A stretch of DNA of 64,000 bases. Origin: Candidatus Competibacteraceae bacterium (GTDB taxonomy: Bacteria > Pseudomonadota > Gammaproteobacteria > Competibacterales > Competibacteraceae). Both the position numbers and the translations under genes were made by a program. The notes below the pieces were generated by a model. That model had not been told where the DNA came from, ran no database searches, and worked only from the letters and a program-made list of their open reading frames with translations. The DNA is taken from positions 1-64,000 of the forward strand of contig JADJQQ010000001.1 of assembly GCA_016712625.1 (NCBI GenBank), written 5' to 3'. How positions within the stretch are numbered: position 1 is the first letter of the stretch; each line of letters begins with the position of its first letter. This document shows, one piece after another, positions 52,374 to 61,744 of the stretch.

Positions 52374-52796
52374 TTAACGCAGCAATTGGGCGTGATCTCG
52401 ATAAATGCAGCGATCCATCACCACCGTCAAGCCAGCCTGCCGCGCTCGCATCGCCGCCGCTTCGTCCACCACCCCATCCTGCAACCACAACGCCGGTAAT
52501 TTCAAGGCAATGCATTGCTCGACAATGCCGGCGACATGGCTGGATTCACGGAATACGTCCACCAGATCGACCGGTTCCGGCACAGCCTCAAGGCTGGGAT
52601 ACGCCTTTTCACCCAATACCTCCGACAGACCAGGATTGACCGGGATGATGCGATAACCGAAGCCTTGCAACGCCCTGGCGACGCCGTGACTGGGGCGGCT
52701 TGGCGAGGCGGACAAGCCGACCACGGCGATGGCCTTAATCCGCTGGAGCAATTCCCGGATGTCTCCGGTCGATGGATTGACAAAACGCGCAGCCAT
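52374..52796 (-). CDS. CoA-binding protein (YccU-like)
   Basis: A 140-residue single Rossmann domain of the CoA-binding family (YccU). It has IKAIAVVGLSASPSRPSHGVARALQGFGYRI near 20-50 and NPGLSEVLGEKAYPSLEAVPEPVDLVDVFRESSHVAGIVEQC near 54-95, then PALWLQDGVVDEAAAMRARQAGLTVVMDRC. The domain resembles the nucleotide-binding part of succinyl-CoA synthetase alpha, but lacks its catalytic remainder. Function is not established. It is 29 bases after lysA. Confidence 0.9.
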   Translation of the reverse strand: MAARFVNPSTGDIRELLQRIKAIAVVGLSASPSRPSHGVARALQGFGYRIIPVNPGLSEVLGEKAYPSLEAVPEPVDLVDVFRESSHVAGIVEQCIALKLPALWLQDGVVDEAAAMRARQAGLTVVMDRCIYRDHAQLLR

Positions 52797-52825
52797 AGCA
52801 CTCTCTTCCTCGAAAAGCTTGAAAA

Positions 52826-54073
52826 TTAGGGGATTACCGTCTCGCCGGCATATAACGACGCCACCGTCTCCCGCTGGCGCACTACTTGGAATTTGTCGCC
52901 ATCGACCATAACCTCGGCCGCGCGCGGCCGGGAATTGTAGTTGGAGCTCATCGAGAAGCCATACGCTCCAGCGGAGCGCACCGCCAACAAGTCCCCCGCT
53001 TCGACGATCAATTCACGATCCTTACCAAGAAAATCGCCAGTCTCACAAATCGGCCCCACCACATCGTAACAGCGCGCTTCACCTTGCAAGCGTGGCTCGA
53101 CGGGAATGATGGCCTGCCAAGCCGCATACAACGCAGGGCGCAGCAAATCATTCATCGCCGCATCCACCACCGCGAAATTCTTTTCCTCGCCCCATTTCAA
53201 CAGTTCAATTTGCGTCACCAGAATGCCGGCGTTACCGGCGATCGCTCGTCCCGGCTCAAGCAAGACTCGATAAGGGCGGCCCCGCAGTCGCGCGATTAGC
53301 GCGGCCGCGTGATCCGCCGGCAGTGGCGGTTCCTCATCTCGATAGCGAATACCCAGCCCACCGCCGAGATCGAGATGGCCAACCTGTATTCCTTCCCGCT
53401 CCAATCGCTCCACCAAGGCCAGCACTCGCTCCAGGGCGTCCACGAACGGCGTGACTTGAGTCAGCTGCGAACCGATATGGCAATCCACCCCGATCACTTC
53501 AAGATGGGGCGACGTGACCGCCCGCCGGTAAATCGCCACCGCCCGCTCCATGTCGATGCCGAACTTGTTCTGTTTCAAGCCGGTGGAAATATAGGGATGG
53601 GTGTTGGCATCCACATCGGGATTGATGCGCAGCGATACCGGCGCTCGCCGGCCCTGCTCCGCCGCCACCTGTTCCAGTAAAAACAGTTCCGCTTCGGATT
53701 CGACATTGAAGCAATGGACACCCACTTGGAGCGCGCGTTCCAATTCATCGCGGCGCTTGCCCACGCCGGAGAACATGACTTTGGCGGGATCGCCGCCCGC
53801 CACCAGCACACGCTCCAATTCACCGAGCGAAACGATATCGAAACCCGATCCCAAGCGCGCCAATACGTTCAGCACCGCGAGATTGCTATTGGCCTTGACC
53901 GAATAGCAGATCATATGCGGATGGTTGCCAAAAGCCGTGTCGAAGGCCTTCCAGTGCCGTTCGATCGTGGCGCGAGAGTAAATGTAACAAGGCGTTCCCA
54001 CGGCGGCCACGATGTCGGCCACCGAGATATCCTCGGCATACAACCGGCCGTTGCGATATTGAAAATGATCCAT
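52826..54073 (-). CDS. lysA: Diaminopimelate decarboxylase
   Basis: A 415-residue PLP-dependent fold-III decarboxylase making lysine from meso-diaminopimelate. The PLP lysine is in MICYSVKANSNLAVL near 60. The other motifs are GVDCHIGSQLTQV near 190, GHLDLGGGLGI near 228, LLEPGRAI near 270, the Cys/Asp segment GPICETGDFLGKDR near 345, and the C-terminal GAYGFSMSSNYNSRPRAAEV. It starts directly after the small lptM gene (3 bases), as in E. coli relatives. Confidence 0.95.
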   Translation of the reverse strand: MDHFQYRNGRLYAEDISVADIVAAVGTPCYIYSRATIERHWKAFDTAFGNHPHMICYSVKANSNLAVLNVLARLGSGFDIVSLGELERVLVAGGDPAKVMFSGVGKRRDELERALQVGVHCFNVESEAELFLLEQVAAEQGRRAPVSLRINPDVDANTHPYISTGLKQNKFGIDMERAVAIYRRAVTSPHLEVIGVDCHIGSQLTQVTPFVDALERVLALVERLEREGIQVGHLDLGGGLGIRYRDEEPPLPADHAAALIARLRGRPYRVLLEPGRAIAGNAGILVTQIELLKWGEEKNFAVVDAAMNDLLRPALYAAWQAIIPVEPRLQGEARCYDVVGPICETGDFLGKDRELIVEAGDLLAVRSAGAYGFSMSSNYNSRPRAAEVMVDGDKFQVVRQRETVASLYAGETVIP

Positions 54074-54076
54074 CGC

Positions 54077-54220
54077 TCAAGGTCTCAGCCACGCCGATTG
54101 CGACGTGGCTAGTTGCGACAATGCCTTGGGTAGATAGAGCGGGCCTTTCTGACCACAACCCGCTAGCAGCGCGATCAACAGCAGGCCAGCCAACAGCCGT
54201 ACAGAAAAAAACGCAGGCAT
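54077..54220 (-). CDS. lptM: LPS-assembly-associated lipoprotein LptM (YifL)
   Basis: A 47-residue lipoprotein overlooked by length filters. It begins MPAFFSVRLLAGLLLIALLAG, then the lipobox Cys at residue 22 in LAGCGQKGPLYLP. The GCGxKGPLYxP motif is the hallmark of LptM/YifL, which helps LptD mature in the outer membrane and is typically encoded just before lysA or dapF. It stops 3 bases before the lysA start, so the two are cotranscribed. Confidence 0.88.
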   Translation of the reverse strand: MPAFFSVRLLAGLLLIALLAGCGQKGPLYLPKALSQLATSQSAWLRP

Positions 54221-54351
54221 ACGCCCATTCCTTTGCAGCCAAAGAATATTTAACGATCAGTATAACCCGATTCAACGCGTCGGGATGGCTTGACAAGCCC
54301 GGCGACATCACGGCTAATGCCGCTTCACTGACTGCCACGGGACTTTGCCGC

Positions 54352-55035
54352 ATGACCGCACCGCTGCTGACTACCGTCGAAATCGAACCTGCCGGCGTTG
54401 TCCGCTCCAGCGTGATCTGGCTGCACGGACTGGGCGCCGACGCCCATGATTTTGAGCCTATCGTGCCCGAATTGCGCCTTCCAGAGGAGCTGGGCATCCG
54501 CTTCGTGTTCCCCAACGCGCCCAACCGACCCGTCACGGTCAATGGGGGGATGCAAATGCGCGCCTGGTACGATGTATTGAGCATGGATTTGCCGCGCCAA
54601 GAAGACCCCGATGGCGTTTACGCTTCCGAACAAGCGATTAACCAGCTACTGGAACGGGAGAAACAGCGTGGCGTATCCGCCGATAGAATGGTCCTCGCTG
54701 GATTTTCGCAAGGCGGCGCAATGGCGTTGCATACCGCGCTACGCTACCCCGACCGACTGGCCGGTACTCTCGCGTTATCGTGCTATCTGCCTTTGGCGGC
54801 AAAGCTGAATAACGATCGGCGACCCGCCAACCAGCAGACGCCGATCTTTATGGCGCACGGTGATTACGATTCGGTAATTCCACTGCGCTACGGCCAACAA
54901 AGCGCCGAACTACTCAGGACTCTGGGTTATCCAGTGGAGTGGCAAGATTACAGCATGGGCCACGAAGTCTGTTGGGAGGAAATCCGCGACATCGCCAGCT
55001 GGCTGAAACGGGTGCTGGCGGTAGCGCAAGCCTGA
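54352..55035 (+). CDS. Alpha/beta-hydrolase carboxylesterase
   Basis: A 227-residue carboxylesterase/phospholipase family enzyme. It has IWLHGLGADAHDFEPIVPEL near 22-41 (oxyanion region), WYDVLSMD near 72, and the nucleophile in VLAGFSQGGAMALHTAL near 112-128. The catalytic Asp and His are in FMAHGDYDSVIPLRYGQ and YSMGHEVCWEEI. It hydrolyses short-chain acyl esters; the physiological substrate is unknown. The ATG at 54352 is chosen over a much longer open frame whose front part overlaps the lptM region on the opposite strand. Confidence 0.9.
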   Translation: MTAPLLTTVEIEPAGVVRSSVIWLHGLGADAHDFEPIVPELRLPEELGIRFVFPNAPNRPVTVNGGMQMRAWYDVLSMDLPRQEDPDGVYASEQAINQLLEREKQRGVSADRMVLAGFSQGGAMALHTALRYPDRLAGTLALSCYLPLAAKLNNDRRPANQQTPIFMAHGDYDSVIPLRYGQQSAELLRTLGYPVEWQDYSMGHEVCWEEIRDIASWLKRVLAVAQA

Positions 55036-55265
55036 ACAGCCCAAGCTCGTCTACCCGGCGGCCGATACGGCCGCTCGCTTTCCTGATCCGGCATCCAGAA
55101 TCCCAGAGGATGTCCGCCAGCGCTCGATTTGCCAAAGACCGGCGCAAAAACTTCGCAATCTCCGTCAAACCTTGCGTTGTTGAATGCCCAAATCTACCCT
55201 ACATTTTATTTTGTTTTCGACCGTTCCCGTTATTTTCCATTCCTTTAGAAGGGTAAATTTAAACC

Positions 55266-56495
55266 ATGAGCAAGCCCAAGAAAGTCGCAATTCTCACCGC
55301 GGGCGGTTTGGCTCCCTGCCTCAGCTCGGCCGTTGGCGGCCTCATCGAGCGCTACACCGAAATCGATCCCAGTATCGAAATCATCTGCTACCGCAGCGGC
55401 TACAAAGGATTGCTGCTGGGTGATTCCTACAAGGTAACGCCAGAAATTCGTGAAAAAGCCGGGCTGCTGCATACCTTTGGCGGTTCGCCCATCGGCAACA
55501 GCCGGGTCAAGCTCACCAACGTTAAGGATTGCGTCAAGCGCGGCTTGGTCAAAGAGGGGCAAGACCCCCAGAAAACCGCGGCCGATCAATTAGTCAAAGA
55601 TGGCGTGGACGTTCTCCACACCATTGGCGGCGACGACACGAACACCGCGGCGGCCGATCTCGCGGCCTTCCTGGCCAAAAACAACTACGGTCTCACCGTC
55701 ATCGGGCTGCCGAAAACGGTAGACAATGATGTGTACCCAATCAAGCAGTCGCTGGGCGCTTGGACCGCCGCTGAGCAAGGCGCTCGCTACTTTAAAAACA
55801 TCGTGGCGGAAAACAACGCCAACCCTCGCATGCTGATCATCCATGAGGTGATGGGTCGCAATTGCGGCTGGCTGACTGCCGCCACCGCGCTGGAATATCG
55901 CAAGCTGCTTGACCGCACCGAATGGCTCCCCGCCATCGGACTTGATCGCACGGCCTTCGAGGTGCACGCCGTGTTCGTGCCCGAAATGCACATCGACATC
56001 GCCGCCGAGGCCAAACGGCTGCGCAAAGCGATGGATAAGGTCGATTGCATCAATATCTTCGTTTCCGAAGGCGCGGGCGTGGAAGCCATCGTCGCTGAGT
56101 TACAGGCCAAGGGTCAGGAAGTCCCGCGCGATGCCTTCGGTCACATCAAGCTCGACGCGGTGAACCCCGGTAAATGGTTTGGCGAGCAGTTCGCGCAGAT
56201 GATCGGCTCGGAAAAAACCCTGATTCAAAAATCGGGTTACTTTTCGCGCGCTTCCGCCGCCAATATCGAGGATATTCGTCTCATCAAATCGTGCACCGAC
56301 CTCGCTGTCGAGTGCGCCATGCGCGGTGAAGCCGGCGTTATCGGCCACGATGAAGACCGTGATGGCGTACTGCGCGCCATCGAGTTTCCGCGCATCAAGG
56401 GCGGAAAACCTTTTGATATTGACACGCCCTGGTTCACCGCCATGCTGAAGGCCATCGGCCAGAAGAAGGGCAAGAAAGTGGCGGTCAGCCATTAA
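55266..56495 (+). CDS. pfp: PPi-dependent 6-phosphofructokinase
   Basis: A 409-residue group of PPi-type phosphofructokinases. The nucleotide-binding GGDDTNTAAADLA near 119-131 has the Asp-Asp that marks pyrophosphate dependence instead of the Gly-Asp-type found in ATP enzymes. PKTVDNDVYPIKQSLG near 149-164 is the active-site segment. VMGRNCGWLTAATA is near 197. It interconverts fructose-6-phosphate and fructose-1,6-bisphosphate with PPi, reversible, saving ATP in glycolysis and gluconeogenesis. AAGGG lies upstream. It is monocistronic. Confidence 0.92.
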   Translation: MSKPKKVAILTAGGLAPCLSSAVGGLIERYTEIDPSIEIICYRSGYKGLLLGDSYKVTPEIREKAGLLHTFGGSPIGNSRVKLTNVKDCVKRGLVKEGQDPQKTAADQLVKDGVDVLHTIGGDDTNTAAADLAAFLAKNNYGLTVIGLPKTVDNDVYPIKQSLGAWTAAEQGARYFKNIVAENNANPRMLIIHEVMGRNCGWLTAATALEYRKLLDRTEWLPAIGLDRTAFEVHAVFVPEMHIDIAAEAKRLRKAMDKVDCINIFVSEGAGVEAIVAELQAKGQEVPRDAFGHIKLDAVNPGKWFGEQFAQMIGSEKTLIQKSGYFSRASAANIEDIRLIKSCTDLAVECAMRGEAGVIGHDEDRDGVLRAIEFPRIKGGKPFDIDTPWFTAMLKAIGQKKGKKVAVSH

Positions 56496-56832
56496 GGCCG
56501 CGGCAAGCGGACTCTAGGCCAAGGCGACCTTAAAGCGCCGCCAACGCCATCAAATGACATCGATCCTGTCGCCCCACCCCACTAAGTAGTGCGGGCGACA
56601 GCTCCTTCGTGATCGTCCGTCAAACAAAAGTCCATGATTGCCCATCTGGACTCAGTTTACATAAATTTTATAAATCAATTTATTATCTAAATCATTACCC
56701 CATTGATGCACGTCATTCTGAAAGTTGCTTTCGGCCCACCCCGTGCTAGCTTTAACTCTTAAGTAAAACAAAATTCCGAAGCGCTACTAGCCGCTCCAGA
56801 TATCGGGTTGATCCACCAGAGAGCACGAAGTC
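56496..56832 (+). other. Intergenic region before the citrate module
   Basis: About 340 bases with no gene seen. The part around 56650-56720 is AT-rich and likely includes the promoter of citMHS and perhaps the operon below. No clear hairpin terminator for pfp or known operator could be fixed by eye. Confidence 0.4.
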
Positions 56833-58155
56833 ATGCTGACATTTCTGGCGTACACGATGGTCATCGTCTTCATGGCCCTGATCATGACCAAGCGTCTACC
56901 GGCCCTGATCGCCCTGATCCTGGTTCCCATCGCGTTCGGGCTAATTGGGGGCTTTGGCAAAGAGCTGGGGCCGATGATGCTTAATGGCATCAAAAATCTC
57001 GCGCCGACCGGGGTGATGCTGACTTTCGCCATTCTCTACTTCGGCATCATGATCGACGCCGGCCTGTTCGATCCCCTGGTGCGCTTTATCGTCAAGCTGG
57101 TTCACGGCGATCCGATGAAGATCGTCGTCGGCACCACGGCGCTGGCGATGATAATCTCGCTCGACGGCGACGGCGCGACCACCTATATGCTGACCGTCTC
57201 GGCCATGTTGCCGCTGTACAAACGCTTCGGCATCAGCCGGCTGGTGCTGGCCTGTGTCATCATGCTGGCTGGCGGCGTCTTCAACATCCTGCCATGGGGC
57301 GGTCCGACCGCTCGCGCCGCCAGCGCGCTTGGCGTCGGAGCCGATGCGGTGTTCGTCCCGATGATTCCAGCCATGATCGCGGGGATCGTGTGGGTACTCT
57401 TTGTCTCCTATCTGCTGGGCATGGCCGAACGGAGACGGATCGGCAAGATCGATGAAGCCACTCTCAAAGCGCTGGAAGAGGGCTCCGGCGCGCAAGCCAT
57501 CGGCGGCGAGCATTCCGATACCGCCCGCCCTCATCTTCTGTGGGTCAATTTTTTCCTAACGCTGACGCTGCTGGTGATGCTGGTGCTGGGCGTGCTGCCG
57601 CTGCCGGTGCTGTTCATGATCGCCTTCGCCATTGCCATCATGATCAATTATCCGACCATGAACGAGCAAAAAGATCGGATCGCCCATCACGCCGAAAACG
57701 TGCTGCCAGTGGTATCCCTGATCTTTGCGGCGGGTATCTTCGTTGGCATCCTGTCAGGCACCAAGATGGTCGATGCCATTGCCACCAGCGTGATCGCCAT
57801 GGTGCCCGACTGGATGGGGCCGTATCTGGGTATCGTGACCGGGTTGTTGAGTATTCCGTTTACCTTCTTCATCTCCAACGACGCTTTCTATTTCGGCATC
57901 TTGCCAATTTTGGCCAAGGCGGGCGCGGTTTACGGGTTCAGCGCCGCCGAAATCGCTCGCGCCTCGATTATCGGCCAGCCGGTGCATCTGCTGAGTCCGC
58001 TGGTGGCTTCCACCTATCTGCTGGTCGGACTGTCCGAAGTGGAATTTGGCGACCATCAGCGCTTCACCCTGTTCCGGTCGTTTACGGCTTCGATTGTGAT
58101 GTTGGCCGCCGCGGTCCTCACCGGCGTGGTTCCGCTGGCCAGCCACGCGCCTTGA
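56833..58155 (+). CDS. CitMHS-family citrate/metal symporter
   Basis: A 440-residue polytopic protein with about eleven to twelve membrane segments. The N-terminal VFMALIMTKRLPALIALILVP and the loops DGDGATTYMLTVSAMLPLYKR near 115-135, and GGVFNILPWGGPTARAASALG near 148-168 with conserved Gly/Pro/Arg, fit the CitMHS family. Those import citrate complexed with Mg or Ca with protons. It is followed by the citrate lyase genes 3-6 kb on, all plus-strand, supporting citrate as substrate. The start is the ATG at 56833. Confidence 0.88.
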   Translation: MLTFLAYTMVIVFMALIMTKRLPALIALILVPIAFGLIGGFGKELGPMMLNGIKNLAPTGVMLTFAILYFGIMIDAGLFDPLVRFIVKLVHGDPMKIVVGTTALAMIISLDGDGATTYMLTVSAMLPLYKRFGISRLVLACVIMLAGGVFNILPWGGPTARAASALGVGADAVFVPMIPAMIAGIVWVLFVSYLLGMAERRRIGKIDEATLKALEEGSGAQAIGGEHSDTARPHLLWVNFFLTLTLLVMLVLGVLPLPVLFMIAFAIAIMINYPTMNEQKDRIAHHAENVLPVVSLIFAAGIFVGILSGTKMVDAIATSVIAMVPDWMGPYLGIVTGLLSIPFTFFISNDAFYFGILPILAKAGAVYGFSAAEIARASIIGQPVHLLSPLVASTYLLVGLSEVEFGDHQRFTLFRSFTASIVMLAAAVLTGVVPLASHAP

Positions 58156-58162
58156 GGTGATT

Positions 58163-59287
58163 ATGAACCGCAGACTCGCTTTAGGGTTCGCGCTGCTCTG
58201 CGCGCTGGTGGTGGGTTTCGCGAGCGCCCAGGAGACAATCCGGTTTCCAGCGCGCGGCCAGGTTCCGGCCGGCTACCCGGCGGATTACCTCAACGTCATC
58301 CGCCAAGCCGAGGACGAAGGCTATCTGGTGATTTACTCCAATACCGATCTGGATACCGTGCGCGAGCTGGTCGACTATTTTCAGACGCTGTATCCACGAA
58401 TCGAGGTTGAGTACAACGATCTGGGCGCGACGGAGCTACATCACCGTTACGTGGCTGAGAGCGCCATCGGGCCAAATACCGCTGACGTGCTTTGGAGTTC
58501 GGCGATGGATCTCCAAATGAGTCTGGTCGGCAAAGGCTATGCCCAAACCTATGTATCTCCCGAAATGACAGGCTTACCCTCGTGGGCGAACTGGGATAAC
58601 CAAGCTTTTGGAACCACGTACGAGCCGGTGGTGATCGCCTACAACAAGCGGCTGCTACCAGCCGACCAGGTACCCCAGACCCATGCTGACCTGATTCGGT
58701 TACTGGTCGCCCAACGGAATGCGCTGCACGACAAAGTGGTGACTTACAATCCGGTGCGTTCCGGCGTCGGCTATCTGCTGGCCACCCAAGACGCCAGCGT
58801 CTCACCCACAGCCTGGGAGTTGGTGGAAGCGCTTGGCGGCGTCGGCGTTCGCTCCTATCTGACCACCGAGGCGATGCTGAGCCGCGTAGCGTCCGGCACG
58901 GCCTTGATCGCCTATAATGCGCTCGGCGCTTACACCTTGCGCGCCGCCGCCAAGAACGCTGAAGTGGGTTATGTATTGCCGCGCGACTACACGCTGGTGA
59001 CCAGCCGGGTTGCCTTTATCAGCCGTAAAGCGCCACACCCGAACGCAGCCCGCCTGTGGCTGGATTTTTTGCTGTCGACACGGGGCCAAGGCTTGATCGC
59101 TAATCAGGCCCGGTTGTTCGCGGTGCGCGCCGATGTCGAGGGAGCCACCACGGCAGCGCGCCTGACTCAACTGGCTGGCGACAGCCTCAAGCCCATCGCG
59201 CTCATCCCCGACCTGAGTCGGCTCCTGGAAGAACCACAACGCAGCGATTTCCTGCGGCGCTGGCGCGCGGCGGCCGGCAAGCCGTGA
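58163..59287 (+). CDS. Orphan periplasmic ABC-type solute-binding protein
   Basis: A 374-residue extracellular solute-binding protein of the family that includes iron(III) and phosphoglycerate-type binders (FbpA/AfuA/PgtC-like). A signal peptide ends near FASAQ. The body has YLVIYSNTDLDTVRELVDYFQ near 52-72, DVLWSSAMDLQMSL, and AFISRKAPHPNAARLWLDFLLS near 285-306. There is no ABC permease or ATPase beside it. It starts 7 bases after the CitMHS stop and could deliver citrate or Fe-citrate, or be the input of a two-component sensor. The start is the ATG at 58163. Confidence 0.82.
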   Translation: MNRRLALGFALLCALVVGFASAQETIRFPARGQVPAGYPADYLNVIRQAEDEGYLVIYSNTDLDTVRELVDYFQTLYPRIEVEYNDLGATELHHRYVAESAIGPNTADVLWSSAMDLQMSLVGKGYAQTYVSPEMTGLPSWANWDNQAFGTTYEPVVIAYNKRLLPADQVPQTHADLIRLLVAQRNALHDKVVTYNPVRSGVGYLLATQDASVSPTAWELVEALGGVGVRSYLTTEAMLSRVASGTALIAYNALGAYTLRAAAKNAEVGYVLPRDYTLVTSRVAFISRKAPHPNAARLWLDFLLSTRGQGLIANQARLFAVRADVEGATTAARLTQLAGDSLKPIALIPDLSRLLEEPQRSDFLRRWRAAAGKP

Positions 59288-59428
59288 ATTCAGCCGAGTT
59301 GGCGCTAGTGGCGTTTGTTGCATTTTAGCCATTCAATAGGCTTAAAATAGAACAAACGCAAGCTGGCAGATTGGCCAATTCGGTGGTATCCAACGCGTTG
59401 GCATTGACCTACTGAGGACGGCTCACGC

Positions 59429-61732
59429 ATGGTTGACAACTTCGATCTAGCCGCGCTCGACTATCACGCGCAGCCCACGCCGGGCAAGCTCGCCATCGTC
59501 GCGACCAAACCCATGGACACCCAACGCGATTTGGCGCTGGCCTATTCGCCGGGAGTGGCGGTGGCGTGCCGGACAATCGCCGGCAATCCCCAGAAAGCGG
59601 CGATCCTAACCGCGCGGCAAAATCTAGTGGCGATGATCACCAACGGCTCGGCGGTGCCGGGTCTGGGCAACATCGGCCCGCTGTCCGCCAAACCGTTGAT
59701 GGAAAGCAAAGCCGTCCTCTTTAAAAAATTCGCCGGGATTGATGTTTTCGATCTCGAACTGGCGCAATCCGACCCCGATCAGCTCATCGCAACCATCGCT
59801 GGTCTGGAGCCGACTTTTGGCGGCATCAATCTGGAAGACATCAAAGCGCCGGACTGCTTCAAGGTCGAACAAGCACTCCGCGAGCGGATGGGCATTCCCA
59901 TTTTTCATGATAATCAACACGGTACGGCCATCATCGTCGGGGCGGCGGTGCTAAACGGTTTGCGGCTGGTCGGCAAGGAGATTCATCGCGTCAAGCTGGT
60001 GGTGGCGGGCGCGGGCGCCTCGGCGCTGGCTTGTCTGGAGAGCCTAGTCAGTCTGGGGATGGCGAAACAACATATCGTGGTGGTCGACAGCGCCGGGGTG
60101 GTCTACCGGGGTCGCGGCGAGCGGATGAATCCCTGGAAGGAAGCCCACGCCGCCGACACCGATGCCCGCACCTTGGCCGAGGCGCTGATCGGGGCGGATA
60201 TTTTCCTCGGCTTGTCCGCGCCGGACGTGCTGAAACCGGACATGCTCAAACCGATGGCCGAGCGGCCGTTGATTCTGGCGCTGGCCGATCCGGTGCCAGA
60301 GATCTTGCCGGAAATCGCCAAGGCCGCCCGCCCCGACGCGGTGCTGGCCACCGGGCGCTCGGACTATCCTAACCAGGTCGATAACGTCCTATGCTGCCCC
60401 TATCTGTTTCGCGGCGCGCTGGATGTGGGCGCGACCGCCATTAACGACGCCATGAAACTGGCTTGCATTCGCGCCATCGCCGATCTGGCGCAAGCGGAAA
60501 CCGCTGACGATATCGTCATGCGCGCTTACGGCGGCCAGTCGTTGAGCTTCGGGCCGGAGTATCTGATCCCCAAACCGTTCGACCGGCGCTTGCTCATCAA
60601 AATCGCCTCGGCGGTGGCGCAAGCGGCAATGGACAGCGGGGTGGCGACCCGGCCCATCGAGGACATGGACGCCTATATCGAGCGCTTGACCAGCTTTGTC
60701 TACACCTCCAGTTCGGTGATGCGGCCGATCTTCGAGAAAGCCAGACGCCAGCCCAAGCGACTGGTCTACGCCGAGGGCGAGGAGCAGAAGGTGCTGCAAG
60801 CCGTGCAGCAGGTGCTCGATGAAGGCATTGCCTTCCCGCTGCTGGTCGGTCGGCCAGAAGTGATCGAACAGCGCATCCAGCAACTAGGATTGCGACTCGA
60901 CCCCGGCCAGAATTGCGAGATCATCCACCTGGAAAGCAGCCCCCGGTATGACGAGTATTGCAGCTTGCTGCACCAGCGCTCGCAACGGCAAGGGATTTCG
61001 GTGCAGGAGTCCCAATCGCTGGTGCGCACCGACCCGACCGTGGCGGCGGCGCTGCTGGTGCAACATGGCGACGCCGACGCCATGCTGTGCGGCACGGTGG
61101 GCCGCTTCAATCACCATCTGGAGCGAATCCGCCAAGTCATCGGCCTGCGCGAAGGGGTGCGTAACTTTTACGCGCTGACCCCGATCATTCTGCCCACCGG
61201 CACTTATTTTCTGTGTGATACCCATGTCACGCCCGATCCGACGGTGGATGAAATCGTCGAATTGACCCTGCTGGCCGCCGCCCAGGTGCGCGCTTTTGGC
61301 ATGACGCCCCAGGCCGCGTTGCTCTCGCGCTCGCATTTCGGCACCCACAACAGTGCATCAGCGCTGAAGATGCGGGCGGCATTGCACCGCTTGCAAGAGT
61401 GCGCGCCCGATCTGATCGTTGAGGGCGAAATGAACGGCGAAACCGCCGTGTCGGAAGAACTGCGGTTGACTTTCCTCGGTAAAACTGCTTTGCAGGGGCC
61501 AGCCAATCTGCTGATCATGCCCAATGACGACGCTGCGCATATCGCCTATGGCCTGCTGAAAGTGCTCGGCGGCGGCATCGCGCTGGGGCCGATCCTGCTC
61601 GGCGCGGCCAAGCCCGCCTATATCGTGACCCAGACCACCCTGGTGCGGACCATCGTCAATATGAGCGCGATCAGCGTGGCCGAAGCCCAGCTGGGCGGCA
61701 GAAAGCACACGCCGCTGCTGGCGCGGAGCTAG
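59429..61732 (+). CDS. maeB: NADP-dependent malic enzyme with C-terminal phosphotransacetylase-like domain
   Basis: A 767-residue MaeB-type enzyme. The malic N-terminal domain (about 15-155) has AYSPGVAVACRTIA, TNGSAVPGLGNIG and the Lys/Tyr region. The NAD(P)-binding domain (160-400) has VVAGAGASALACLESLV. A PTA_PTB-like domain (430-765) includes MLCGTVGRFNHHL and GPANLLIMPNDDAAHIAYGLLKVL. It converts malate to pyruvate and CO2, producing NADPH. The C-terminal domain is usually regulatory, responding to acetyl-CoA. GAGGA precedes the ATG. It is followed by citC 12 bases later. Confidence 0.93.
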   Translation: MVDNFDLAALDYHAQPTPGKLAIVATKPMDTQRDLALAYSPGVAVACRTIAGNPQKAAILTARQNLVAMITNGSAVPGLGNIGPLSAKPLMESKAVLFKKFAGIDVFDLELAQSDPDQLIATIAGLEPTFGGINLEDIKAPDCFKVEQALRERMGIPIFHDNQHGTAIIVGAAVLNGLRLVGKEIHRVKLVVAGAGASALACLESLVSLGMAKQHIVVVDSAGVVYRGRGERMNPWKEAHAADTDARTLAEALIGADIFLGLSAPDVLKPDMLKPMAERPLILALADPVPEILPEIAKAARPDAVLATGRSDYPNQVDNVLCCPYLFRGALDVGATAINDAMKLACIRAIADLAQAETADDIVMRAYGGQSLSFGPEYLIPKPFDRRLLIKIASAVAQAAMDSGVATRPIEDMDAYIERLTSFVYTSSSVMRPIFEKARRQPKRLVYAEGEEQKVLQAVQQVLDEGIAFPLLVGRPEVIEQRIQQLGLRLDPGQNCEIIHLESSPRYDEYCSLLHQRSQRQGISVQESQSLVRTDPTVAAALLVQHGDADAMLCGTVGRFNHHLERIRQVIGLREGVRNFYALTPIILPTGTYFLCDTHVTPDPTVDEIVELTLLAAAQVRAFGMTPQAALLSRSHFGTHNSASALKMRAALHRLQECAPDLIVEGEMNGETAVSEELRLTFLGKTALQGPANLLIMPNDDAAHIAYGLLKVLGGGIALGPILLGAAKPAYIVTQTTLVRTIVNMSAISVAEAQLGGRKHTPLLARS

Positions 61733-61744
61733 AGCGCCGCCGTC

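Noticed and set aside
54121..54351. 77-codon N-terminal extension of the carboxylesterase
   Set aside because: It runs over the lptM region of the opposite strand and has no family similarity. The esterase fold begins just after the ATG at 54352.
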